DNA from: Isoetes taiwanensis
Taxonomy: Eukaryota; Streptophyta; Lycopodiopsida; Isoetales; Isoetaceae
Direction: 5' to 3'
Length of the DNA: 64,000 nt
Assembly: GCA_021234155.1 (NCBI GenBank)
Contig: JAJEKV010000086.1
Span: 994,001 to 1,058,000 of the forward strand
The notes under the pieces: generated by a model
What the model saw: only the letters and a program-made list of their open reading frames with translations
Told to the model about the DNA's origin: nothing
The model's database searches: none
Program-made: the position numbers and the translations under genes
Part shown: in pieces, positions 23,360-33,300 of the stretch
How the letters are laid out: the number at the start of each line of letters is the position of its first letter
Position numbering within the stretch: position 1 is the stretch's first letter

Positions 23360-24690
23360 CAAACTAAACCTTTACAATCGAGATAAAAATATTTCGTGGA
23401 CTTGAGACACCACTCTTCCTCTACAAATGATGTAAGATATTGCCTCACCTTGCTTTTCAAAAGATGGCCATAAACTAGTGGGATGGCTATATTCCCAAGA
23501 GAGCCATTTTCTTTTTTCTCTTCCATATTAACCATAACAACCATCCCTTGCACAAATTCATTGCAATTTTCTTTCTAAGCTGCCAAGATAAGCTGCTTGT
23601 CTGATAAAGATGCTTCAGATACCTCTCTCAACTTGTTCCATACTGGATGAACCTCCCTATACTGGATGCAACAATGCTCAACTGTATCTTCTATTTGCCC
23701 ACACATTGGACAGTGTGATAAGGCATCATGCTTAAACTTGCGCACTGATACTTTAACACTGACCACTCTGTGAAGAATCTGCCATAACAATGTGGATACC
23801 TTTGGTGGCAGATGACCCTTCCAGATCTATTCCCATCTCTGATAAACTTGATCCTCTTCTAAGACTACATTTCACTAAAGGGAAGACTTATAACCTCGTT
23901 CTCATGCAATATTTTGTATGCATTTGAAACAAAATATTCTAAATCAAGACTCTCATGTGGTAAACAAAAAGCACCAACTTGTGAACAAGCAAACAAGACT
24001 CATGATCATATTCCAAACTCTCGTGTCAGATATTCTTAAGTTGAACAAAGTTTAAAATGCTGGCCAAGAGCATTGTACTCCTCTCTGACCAAACATCAAT
24101 GCTAAAAATTCCTACCGCAGTCCACTTGCTTTGAGTTCTCTTGTTCACAACAAAAATAATGGCACACTTCCTCTACTAGTTTCCATCTGGAACCACCACA
24201 AAGCTGGACATTGAAGGTTTTTAATTGACTCCTACACTTTCAAAGAACTTTTTTTTTTTTGGGAAGGGGGTGGAGGGGGGGCACATCTTGTCTCAATTTT
24301 ATATAAGTACCCAGGGTAAGTTTGCTTTCTGAAAAGGCTTTTTACATGAAGAGCAACGAGTTAAAGATTGATATACTAATTGCAAGCCTGTGGATATAAG
24401 TTCTCCTTGAAGAATTTTCCACATGAACTTACACATAAAGATCTTATTGCAAAGTTTGAAATCAAGCATTCCAAGTCCTCCACATGCTTTGGATCTGGTA
24501 CACTTACTCCAAGCAACTTTCACATTTGATCCCTCCTCATTTCCAAACCATTTTTTTTACAGTTCGGGCAACTTTGCTTCCAATACCAATAAAATTGAGG
24601 CAATATAAATATGGGTACTATTTAAGACTAACTTTGCTACAACTATTCTTCCAGCCATTGAAAGCTTACAAACCTTCTACCATCTTAAAT
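23360..24690 (-). mobile_element. L1-type LINE remnant, copy A
   Basis: On the minus strand the order is VAWSKCTRSKACGGLGMLDF (24,523-24,299), the post-RT block typical of plant L1-type elements, then WQILHRVVSV and CPMCGQIEDTVEHC (23,790-23,575), the zf-RVT zinc-binding region. A T/C-rich tract at 23,250-23,295 on the plus strand may be the decayed poly(A) tail. It lies in the duplicated IFT140 intron; copy B has the same insertion, so it predates the duplication. Confidence 0.75.
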
Positions 24691-25045
24691 GCAGTGGTTG
24701 CTCAAATTGAGGTCCATCCCTTCACCTCATGTGTTATCCCTTGCTTGAATACTGAAATTGCACTCTTAAGCTTACAAAACATTTTGATTGCTTACAGTCC
24801 ACAGAAACACTTTATCTTTATGGTCACGCGTCTTTCAAATGCAACTCCTCCCCCCTTTGTTGTTGGGCGATCGATTGGATGGCTGGTAAATTGCTTTGAT
24901 GCTTCAAATCAATAACCACAGGAAGTTATGCTGAATCTGTGTAAAAATCCTAATTCCAACACTTTTAAGCCTTCTATATGTTCTTGTCATTTCATTCCAT
25001 CATATATATATAATACACCCAAAGCTGCACGCTAAGTGATCATTA
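24691..25045 (+). pseudogene. NAT exon 8 end, intron and exon 9 relic (copy B)
   Basis: 24,691-24,711 copies the end of NAT exon 8, 24,798-24,885 corresponds to exon 9 (88 bp against 87 in the gene), and flanking intron sequence is retained to about 25,045. Within exon 9, TATGCTGTGTCACG is replaced by TATCTTTATGGTCACGCG and a CCCCCATTTG run is shortened, so the frame is broken. After 25,045 the sequence jumps to the equivalent of 19,016. A dead by-product of the tandem duplication. Confidence 0.93.
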
Positions 25046-25502
25046 AACAGATGCAGGAACATTCAATCCCCAAGGAATAGAAGCTCGGTGCCTAGCAACT
25101 AATTTTTGTTAGGAAGTTTTTGAGTTGCCCTAAGGGCAAACCCTTGGGAGCTTGGGTTGTTGGCATATTCCAGTTGATGCTGCTTGATATGCCGTTTGGA
25201 CAATCCAGAAATCCGTCTCTCTATTAGCAAAACTTGGTTTTCTTTTAGTGGAGCAGCTATGGCATTGGGAGAATATGCCCATTGCAAGCCAAGAACAACC
25301 GAGACCAGGGGCACCAATCAGGGCCACAATGCCCAACATGCACAGCCCTAGAGGCCCCAAACTCTAGGCCGGGTTGCTCCTACCCCTCTCGACGACCCTG
25401 TACGAGCGAACAAAAGGTATCCTTCTCTCCGACAAACAAGCCCAAGCTAAGACATGGCAAGAAATACTGGCCCTTAATAATCAACTACAGTGACCTGCAG
25501 AA

Positions 25503-25631
25503 ACACGTATGGGTTCGGGAAAAGGATCTCCGGAATTTTGGGTATCTGTCGTTAAACCGGGTAGAATACTTTATGAAATGGGTGGAGTACCAGAAGCTAT
25601 TGCTACAGCGGCTTTGAAAATGGCTGCATAT
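25503..25631 (+). pseudogene. rpl16: Plastid rpl16 fragment
   Basis: [20 protein letters not shown] followed by [20 protein letters not shown] matches the C-terminal third of plastid ribosomal protein L16. The frame then runs directly into a group II intron domain V instead of the usual K-M-P-I-R-T ending. Truncated at both ends, without a promoter; non-functional in the nucleus. Confidence 0.93.
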
Positions 25632-25665
25632 GAGCCGGATGAGAAAAATCTCTCATGTCCGATTC
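25632..25665 (+). ncRNA. Group II intron domain V remnant
   Basis: The 34 bases begin GAGCCGGATGAG and end TCATGTCCGATTC. They have the conserved AGC triad near the 5' strand and the two-helix hairpin layout of domain V of plastid group II introns. The next bases (to about 25,710, ending CCTATCCCGATAAC) look like domain VI and the 3' splice region. It is a fragment only. Which plastid intron it came from I cannot say. Confidence 0.75.
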
Positions 25666-25724
25666 TATGGGAGAAGAATAGATCCAAATTTGCCTATCCC
25701 GATAACGAAAAAACCTCCCCACCT

Positions 25725-25825
25725 TTCTTGGCAACAAATTAATGGTAATCCCATTTATAGATAATTCACAATAAAAATGTTACTTTGGAAGTAGGTTATT
25801 TGATTGATCCACTCACTCCCATTAT
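25725..25825 (+). pseudogene. ndhF: Plastid ndhF fragment
   Basis: [10 protein letters not shown] followed in a shifted frame by VTLEVGYLIDPLTPIM matches the N-terminal region of NADH dehydrogenase subunit 5. About six residues between the two blocks are missing and the frame is broken. The fragment stops six bases before the MITE at 25,831. Confidence 0.85.
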
Positions 25826-25830
25826 GTATA

Positions 25831-25975
25831 GGGGAATGGAGGTTGGGACTCCATTCGGTTTGATTGGGGTCTGTGGGGTCGGCGCCTTAAAAAAGCGTTT
25901 TTTAAGATTTTTGAAGATTTTTAAATTTTTGGAAAAAATCTTAAAATCGGGAATGGAGGACCAACCTCCATTCCC
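25831..25975. mobile_element. MITE of about 145 bp with 15-bp perfect TIRs
   Basis: GGGAATGGAGGTTGG (25,832-25,846) is the exact reverse complement of CCAACCTCCATTCCC (25,961-25,975). TA dinucleotides flank both ends (GTATA before, CCCTA after). Each terminus also folds on itself: CTCCATTC follows the left TIR and GGGAATGGAGG precedes the right TIR. The interior is A/T-rich with a long AAAAAG...TTTTTT inverted stretch. Probably a TA-targeting MITE that inserted beside the plastid ndhF fragment. Confidence 0.8.
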
Positions 25976-26559
25976 TAAAAAACTTTAAAAAATAGAAATA
26001 GGGGAGGGTTGTGTTTATTCGACATATTTAAGGGTTTTTGAACTTATTTGTTGTTCTTTCAAAGATCTTAAGCAAATAAAGCATTCCGGCAGAGTTGCAT
26101 GGCCGCTATCTTTGTGGAAAAAACAAGAAACAAGACCTTCTTCTACTATCTGCGAAGAAATGATCTGTGTCCAACGGGTATCTGCAAAGAAAAACCCTCA
26201 GTTCAAGAAAAACTACAAAAAATCAAGAAGACCCAGCGAAGAACTGTACCTGGTTACAGAGCTTGAACTACATGCGTAGAACTACCTTGCTGCATTTGCT
26301 GATGACCTGTATTACAAGGCTCTTTGAGAGAGATGAAGCTCGTCGCAGAGCTCGTCACATGCTTGAAGAACTAGTAGTGTCCAGAACACAGAACTGGCGG
26401 CGATGCGGCGACCCTAAAACAAAATCTAAAGAGAAAACTTGAGCAGTCGGTCATGCGGAATGGGAAGACCCTACTTCCATTCCGCTGTGTAGGCGACTGC
26501 CACGTGGCAGCTCGTGATTAAACCTCAGTAGAAATAGTCGACCCTATTTCTATTTTGTC

Positions 26560-26778
26560 AGTACTAATTACTAATAAATACTGTAAATGAAAAATCGACG
26601 AATAAAAAGATTTATTAATACGAAATATAATAAGAGAGCCATAAAGTTTCGATTTAGTTCCGATCTTTCTAGAAGTTTCTTTCACGAATATTTCAAACAA
26701 GTCGCACTGTACGTCAATCCAAACTATATCTTCCTCTCCGAAGATTCGAAGGGATACTTTCGGAACACCAATGGGCGT
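26560..26778 (-). pseudogene. clpP: Plastid clpP exon 1 with the start of its group II intron
   Basis: Exon 1 is 26,708-26,778 on the minus strand, exactly 71 bases, the usual length of plastid clpP exon 1. It reads PIGVPKVSLRIFGEEDIVWI after an ACG in the start position. Directly after it GTGCGACTTG begins, the conserved 5' end of plastid group II introns; intron-like sequence continues to about 26,560. The ACG start suggests that in the donor plastid the start codon is made by C-to-U editing. Here it is an inert nuclear copy. Confidence 0.88.
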
Positions 26779-26934
26779 TTCTTGGGGACCAAATATTATA
26801 TTGCCCCCCAATACGAGAGCATAATTGATCGGGAAAAAAGAAGTTGCTCGCCAATCATGAAGTTAGTTTAGTTTTTGCTACCTTTTGTGCTCTCTCCCCA
26901 TTCCCAGGTTCAGTAGCTAAATCTGCCTCTTGGT

Positions 26935-27650
26935 GCACCAAAGAATTGATTAGAATAGATTTTTATAGTCCAGGAAGACCAAGAGGCATACAGAACCCAA
27001 TCAAGGAGCACAAAGAAATGTATTAATGCGGGATTAAGAAAACCACCCCCAAAAGTTTTTCGAGGGAAAAACCTTGGCAGTAATAAGTATGATGATAAAC
27101 TGTACAATTATACATGTCAAGGTAGTGCCTGAGGACATAGCTGAGTGTGTATATCCATCACCTCCTGGAGGTATGATTTTAGTCCCCCACTAAAGTCGTG
27201 CCCAACATCATATGAAGCGGCTGGTTAGGCAGGACCATCTCGGCGTAGCATGCCTAGGTATAGTCGAATGCCAGTCAATTTTGGAAAGTGTGACACTCAT
27301 CTTCAATGACTCCCAACTGGCAACATTGACAAAACATGTCCTTTCGTGCCTCCAGAATCCATCTGCTTGTTTCAATTATGAAGCGATATGCGCCTGTACG
27401 AATTGAATCTATCAGCCTGGACTACCTCATAGGCAAATGTGTACGCATGTGACCCTGTGGACCCCATTCAAGCATGGGATTGATCTTGCGCTGGTAGTGC
27501 GATGTCTTGATCTGTTCCAAGGTAGAAGAAGCAGCTGCCTCAAAATCCCTCCAGCTCGTTGATCTTGAAGAGGTCCAGCAAGTTATGATCGAGAGTAAAG
27601 CATCTGATTGGGAAGAAGCAGAGCATTCAAAGTATATGGCCATGTCCTTG
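26935..27650 (-). mobile_element. LINE 3'-end fragment, copy B
   Basis: Counterpart of 19,482-20,040 and reverse complement, diverged, of the 3' region of the LINE at 28.3-29.96 kb. On the minus strand 27,643-27,422 reads IKTSHYQRKINP and MRTHLPMR, matching VKLAHYQQQVNP and LYTQLPMK of that LINE. Extends further 5' than copy A, which has lost the piece equivalent to about 27,515-27,870. Confidence 0.72.
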
Positions 27651-28248
27651 TTCTGTTATTTGTTTTGTGTTATAGATATTTGCCATGTGCTTTTAGTTCG
27701 TTTTAGCATTAGTTAATCAATAGTCGTGTATAAAGAGTGGGCTCTAATAACCACTCAAGAAAATATAGTGTTCTAGTATCTAACAACCTATAGTGCGAGA
27801 ACACCTTCTTCTTTTTCTGTTAAAAATCAAAATCAATAGACAATATTAATTTCGACTGATGTAGTGGCTGATGTGGCTAAAAGACGCTCTTTCTCTCTTC
27901 TATAACAAATTCAGACAAATGTCTTCATTTAAAAAAAAATAAAACATCTTTTTCTTTAATAAGCCATAATGAACCGTGATTAGAATCAATGAATGTATTT
28001 CTATCGTCCACAGAGACCAATTAGCCTATCGGAGTTAAACAAAGAGAATAGCAAGCATATCACAGTCAGGATTAAAAAAAAATCCTCGCTCCGAAGGGTA
28101 GATAGCATTTTAACATCCACGGAGACCACAAAGGGCCATGGGATGGACTATTCGAGACAGAGTTGTTCTAGGCCTAGTGTGTTAAACAGATACCAAGAGA
28201 ACATCTTCTTCTACAACAACCCATGGCTCAAATCCATGATGAGCCATG

Positions 28249-28250
28249 AT

Positions 28251-28293
<43 letters not shown>

Positions 28294-28294
28294 T
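28249..28294. repeat. (GATA)n microsatellite
   Basis: About eleven GATA units followed by GTATTTTTTACGTCA. The equivalent copy A tract at about 20,441-20,475 has an interrupted unit (GATAAATA) and the retro-insert described at 20,476. Confidence 0.95.
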
Positions 28295-28321
28295 ATTTTT
28301 TACGTCATAACACATGGCATC

Positions 28322-29962
28322 AACCTGTACTGTTGTTTCGTGGATTTCGCAAAAGCTTTTGACACAGTGCCCTGGGACAAGTTATGGGACAGACTGCGGT
28401 AGCTGGGAACTCCTCTTGACTTGCAGAATGCAGTGTATAGGCTATACGAGGCATGCTCAGGCCGTATCACATCGTCAGGACAGCCGGTAATCAGCAGTAT
28501 TGGAGTGCGTCAGAGTTGCCCCCTCTCCCCCACACTCTTTGGCCTATATATTGACCAGCTGGAAGATTGGCTCTCTGAGCACGAAGGTGCGGGCACCCAT
28601 CTCATGCATCACATAATCCGGCAACTCATATATGCTGACGATGTCAACCTCTTGGCCTATACTCCAAAGGACATGCAACGTCACCCGGATGCCCTTGACA
28701 TTTTTTGCCGATTCACTGGCATGCGAGTTAACTTGGCCAAAACTAGGGTGTTGCTAGTTCCATCATCCCGTCAGCCAAGGCTTCCCTCATTCACTTACCA
28801 GGGACAAGATGTCGAGGTGGCTCCGACCTACAAGTACTTGGAGATCGAGTTCTCTGCTACCACCCACTGGGAGGCTACCATCAGGTTGCGGGTCACGGCG
28901 GGTTGGAAAGCACTATATGCCATGCAGAACAACAGCCACAAGGCAGAGTTGTATGTTTGGGGCTACCAGTCACACTTGTTTCGGGCCTTGGCCCGGTGAT
29001 ATCCCTCAACACCTGGAATGACCTCGAGCAGGTGCAGAAAGCCTTCTTGACACAAGCCCTTGGGGTAAAGTCCACAGTTCCATACCAGATCCTACTCCAG
29101 GAGACAAGTTTTCTACCCCTTCAACGGGCTGCATTAGAATGCCACATCATTTACTTCCAGAAGGTGGTTGCTATGGGTGATACACGTTTGTCCAACCTTG
29201 CTTTGGCCATGGCGATGGGACCCCAACGCCTCAAAGCATGCTGGAAGGACAAGCAAGCTCAGTGGTTCTCACGCTGGGATGTACAGGCAAACAGATGCGT
29301 GCATGTAATGACAAAAAAAGATCACAAGGCACTTAAGCGGTACCTAGATGCTACTTTCCTTCGTAAGCTCTGGGATGCAGATGCTTTGACGCGCGTTAAG
29401 CTGGCACACTATCAGCAGCAAGTGAATCCTAGGCGCACGAGAGGCTCACACCAGTACTTGTACACCCAGTTGCCCATGAAGAAACGCAGACTTATAGCTT
29501 CCATTCGCACGGGTGCACATCGTCTCCGCATTGAGACATGACATTGGGCTCGGGAAGCATGGGAGCAAAGGCTTTGCCAGTGTTGCCACCAGGGCGCCAT
29601 TGAGGATGAATGTCATGCCCTCCAGATCTGCCCAGCGTTTGCCCATATCCGAGAGCGGTATCTTCGATTACTAGTGCCTGGTCAGCCGTTGCATGAGTTA
29701 TTGAATACGACGTCAGTGGGTTTGTTGGGGTCATACCTCCAGGAGGTTATGGATGCACGGACTCAGTTGTGTCCTCCGAGACGGTATTGAACCGTCCTAT
29801 ACAATTGTATGCGTGCCCAATATACTTATTATCGCTAGGGTTTTCCTCGAAAACCCCAGACCGGGGCGGGGCTTAGTCCCTTGTCGAATGCGTTTCACGC
29901 TCTCTTTTGTTTGGGTCCCATAGGCCAATCGGTCTCCGTGGACGCTAAAAAATCTATTCTAT
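28322..29962 (+). mobile_element. 5'-truncated LINE with reverse transcriptase
   Basis: The insert starts inside RT: CCFVDFAKAFDTVPWDKLW, a stop codon, then IGVRQSCPLSPTLFGLYID, RQLIYADDVNLLA with the catalytic A-D-D, and GMRVNLAKT. A frame change near 28,900-29,000 leads to a C-terminal region (28,903-29,541) with VKLAHYQQQVNPRRTRGS and LPMKKRRLIASIRTGAHRL. After a further stop comes CQCCHQGAIEDECHALQIC, a zinc-finger-like tail. The 3' end is GGTCTCCGTGGACGCTAAAA then ATCTATTCTATT, not a long poly(A). Compared with copy A (GGCATCATTCCTTCTAATTG), the insert replaces about six target bases and shows no target-site duplication. Confidence 0.88.
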
Positions 29963-31499
29963 TCTAATTGCTAATCCAACAAACCACAGGGAGGGGACAA
30001 ATATGCATTAGAAGATAGCAAAAATAAATACACAAATCATGTGCACTAGCAGAACACAAAAAATACAAAAGAGAGAACGACAGAAGGTCAGGGCCCTATC
30101 TTTACATAATGATCCTTCGGAAGGATCATGGTATGCTCTTGCATGTCGCAATCGTGTATTGGGACAAGATGGCACTATAAGGAGTCATGATTATGCAAAT
30201 GTTGCAAATTGCATGCTTTGGAGGATCAACATCATATACTTCAACATGTGTTGATACATATGCAAGAAATGTATACTTTTCCATAGAGTTGGAAATTCCA
30301 TTTTCTACCCCAAATTGTTTTATTCCAATAAAGTATAGGACTATGTGTCGGTCACACAATTGGGGAATAAAAGAATTGAATATTGAATTATATATGTAAG
30401 ACAAAACCTTATAAGAATACAAGCAGATACACACAAAATAGTAGATGGCAGGCTTAAACTTTTATGTCAATACATGGTTCACACTCTTGGGACCATCTCT
30501 TTTAAGATGTTTGGTGAACGTACCCCTCTTCCATCAAATCCAACTTGTGACTCATCATGTCCAACATGGATGGCCTAATGAATAAAATAATGACAAATTA
30601 TGAATCTTGAGACAAACCAAAATGGCCACTCCACCAAACTAATGTTCTTACTTGGTAAACAGAATCTAGGAGACGTTGATCAATGTAAGGTCCAATTGCG
30701 ATCCTTTGCTTCCTCATTTGTTCAATCATTCCATAGGCCTAAAGGAAGAAGTTAATATGGATAATTATTACTATGTAGATTAACAATCTAAAATATCAAT
30801 TAAGAGAGATAGGCATAAACACTTGTGTTACCGCTTCAATATCGCCATTGCTATAATAGAATTCGACGAGTAGAGCGTAAAGGTCACCTATTCTAATGGA
30901 TGCCTGCAAAAAAGATGTTTGTTTTTATAAAGACAAATTTCCACATGCCTAAACAAAAAAGAGAGACAAAAATAGCTTATGATATATCAACCTGAGAAAT
31001 TCCTTGATCAAGAGACAATTGAGATAATAACTTTGTGCAAGCATGAACCATCCCTGTTGGATCTGTTCTAGCCATGCGTCTGACCTAAGTAATATATACT
31101 AAGAAAACATTATCAATAATAAAGAATAAATTATATGGAAGTAAACAATAGAAATGCCCCAAACCCACCCAAGAGAAACGAAAGGAAGATAGGCATATCT
31201 TTTTACATCCATTGCCTCTTTGTTACAATAATCTCTTTCATCAAATTAGTTCAAATTTGAACCTTATCTTCTATTCTCTACTTGACCTTATTACCAAGAC
31301 TAGATAATTCAAGATTTAAAAGTGAGATTTCTTTATTGCATGTTTATGGGAAGAGTGCAGTTGATATCCAAGTCCATGAGGTTATGTTCTCTCTGTCTTT
31401 TTTCTTTTTTCTTTTTCTTTTTCCTTTTTTGAAGAAGAATCAGATATATTTTATACGCAGTAAAATTTACATATGTATGTAGATCTCATACACCTACCT

Positions 31500-33300
31500 A
31501 ACTTGACCATTTACGTAGGAATAACCACTCAAGTATTCAAACTAAACCTTTACAATCGAGATACAAATATTTCGTGGACTTGAGACACCCACTCCCCCCA
31601 CAAATGATGTAAGATATTGCCTCACCTTGCTTTTCAAAAGATGGTCATAAACTAGTGGGATGGCTATATTTCCAAGAGAGCCATTTTCTTTTATCTCTTC
31701 CATATTAACCATAACAACCATCCCTTACACAAATTCATTGCAATTTGCTTTCTAAGCTGCCAAGAAAAGCTGCTTATCTGATAAAGATGCTTCAGATACC
31801 TCTCTCAACTTGTTCCATACTGGATGAACCTCCCTACACTGGATGCAACAATGCTCAACTGTATCTTCTATTTGCCCACACATTGGACAGTGTGATAAGG
31901 CATCATGCTTAAACTTGCTCATTAATACTTTAACACTGACCACTCTGTGAAGAATCTGCCATAACAATGTGGATAACTTTGGTGGCAGATGACCCTTCCA
32001 GATCTATTTCCATCTGTAACAGACTTGATCCTCTTCTAAGACTACATTTCACTAAAGGGAAGACTTATAACCTCGTTCTCATGCAATATTTTATATGCAT
32101 TTGAAACAAAATGTTCTTTATCAAGACTCGCATGTGGTAAACAAAAAGCACCAACTTGTGAACAAGCAAACAAGGGTATGTGACTCATGATCATATTCCA
32201 AACTCTCGTGTCAGATATTCTTAAGTTGAACAAAGTTTAAATGGCACACTTCCTCTACTAGTTTCCATCTGGAACCACTGCAAAGCTGGACATTGAAGGT
32301 CTTTAATTGACTCCCACACTTTCAGCAACCCTTAAGAAATGTGGAGGCTCCCACATACTGTCTCAATTTTACATAAGTACCCAAGGTATGTTTGCTTTCT
32401 GAAAAGCTTTTTACATGGAGAGCAACGAGTTAAAGATTGATATACTAGTTGCAAGCCTGTGGATATAAGTTCTCCCCGAAGAATTTTCCACATGAACTTA
32501 CACATAAAGATCTTATTGCAAAGTTTGAAATCAAGCATTCCAAGTCCTTCATACGCTTTGGATCTGGTACACTTACTCCAAGCAACTTTCACATTTGATC
32601 CATCCTTATTTCCAAACCTTTTTTTTACAGTTTGGACAACTTTGCTTCCAATGCCAATAAAATTGAGGCAACATAAATATGGGTACTATTTAAGACTAAC
32701 TTTGCTACAACTATTCTTCCAGCTATTGAAAGCTTACAAACCTTCTACCATCTTAAATGCCTGTTCAAATTAAAAAAATATCTCATCCCATATCTTAGAA
32801 GATGACGTAAATACTCCAATTGAAATACTTAACAATCTAGAAGAAGAACCAACTGGCACTACTGCCTATGGAAAAGAACTGATATGAGCAAGAGAAGGCT
32901 CATATAGTGGCCAATTGATGCACATTGTTCCAATTGAGGAACAATTTGAAACTATCGAAAAGAAGTTTAATAACTGCTCGACATTCAAGAGATTATCTTC
33001 CAAGGCTTCTAAAAGCAAAAAAGGTATCATCAGCATATTGGTTGCAAATTTTCTGAGATTCATCCATCATCTGCAACCCATATAGAACTCCTCCTTCAAC
33101 TGCTAAGAGAAGTAATCATGATAATCCTTCTACCACAATGTCCAAACTTGATATTTATAACAAACTTGATTACAAGAAAAGGTACCTTTATGGCATCCAT
33201 CTTGTTAAAGTACTCTATGAAGTTATTCTATGGAATTCATTCTAGCAATAATTTTAGAGCTCAGTCTTTCAGTATTGCAAGAGTACATGTAGGTTAGGAC
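31500..33300 (-). mobile_element. L1-type LINE remnant in IFT140 intron 14, copy B
   Basis: Minus-strand order: NQYADDTFFAF (about 33,050, RT active site) with NLLNVEQLLNFF, then VAWSKCTRSKAYEGLGMLDF (32,592-32,332) and the zf-RVT block CPMCGQIEDTVEHCCIQC (31,967-31,752). A T-rich tract at about 31,395-31,432 on the plus strand may be the poly(A) tail. The element lies antisense to nothing and in the same orientation as IFT140. It extends beyond the right duplication boundary at 32,760, so copy A holds only its 3' part. Confidence 0.8.

Larger units (their letters stand above)
16554..24690. repeat. Tandem segmental duplication, copy A
   Basis: This block starts inside NAT exon 8 (GCAGTGGTTGCTCAAATTG) and ends CATCTTAAAT before the junction. 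Its order of landmarks recurs in copy B: NAT exon 8/9 region, 19,016-19,440, minus-strand LINE 3' ends, a GATA tract, the last four IFT140 exons (minus) and an L1-type LINE (minus). Copy A alone carries the NAT 3' end (16,877-19,015), the small-RNA-like retrocopy at 20,476 and the TIR/foldback insertion at 20,786-22,008. Confidence 0.93.
25487..26930. mobile_element. Mosaic plastid-derived nuclear insertion (NUPT)
   Basis: This stretch is present in copy B only; the matching site in copy A (about 19,440-19,464) is continuous. It contains non-adjacent plastid pieces: rpl16 3' coding part, a group II intron domain V, an ndhF fragment and clpP exon 1 with the start of its intron. In plastid genomes these loci are not neighbours in this order, so the piece is a composite of joined fragments, as is usual for NUPTs. 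The middle (about 25,976-26,520) is not recognisably plastid. About 25 bases of target sequence are missing relative to copy A, consistent with end-joining. Confidence 0.8.
24691..32760. repeat. Tandem segmental duplication, copy B
   Basis: Copy B begins with the same GCAGTGGTTGCTCAAATTG as 16,554 and ends TCTTAAATGC at 32,760. There the ancestral flank CTGTTCAAATT continues. It lacks 16,877-19,015 and carries the plastid-derived insertion (25,487-26,930), an additional LINE segment near 27,515-27,870 and a LINE insertion (about 28,322-29,962). Because copy B abuts the rest of IFT140, its last four exons are the ones attached to the gene. Confidence 0.93.

Noticed and set aside
26587-26871. 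Plus-strand 94-residue open frame
   Set aside because: It is the antisense shadow of plastid clpP exon 1 and its intron, which explain the sequence on the minus strand.
16554-32760. The tandem repeat as a simple assembly duplication artefact
   Set aside because: The two copies differ by many substitutions and by several independent insertions and deletions, which an artefact would not show.
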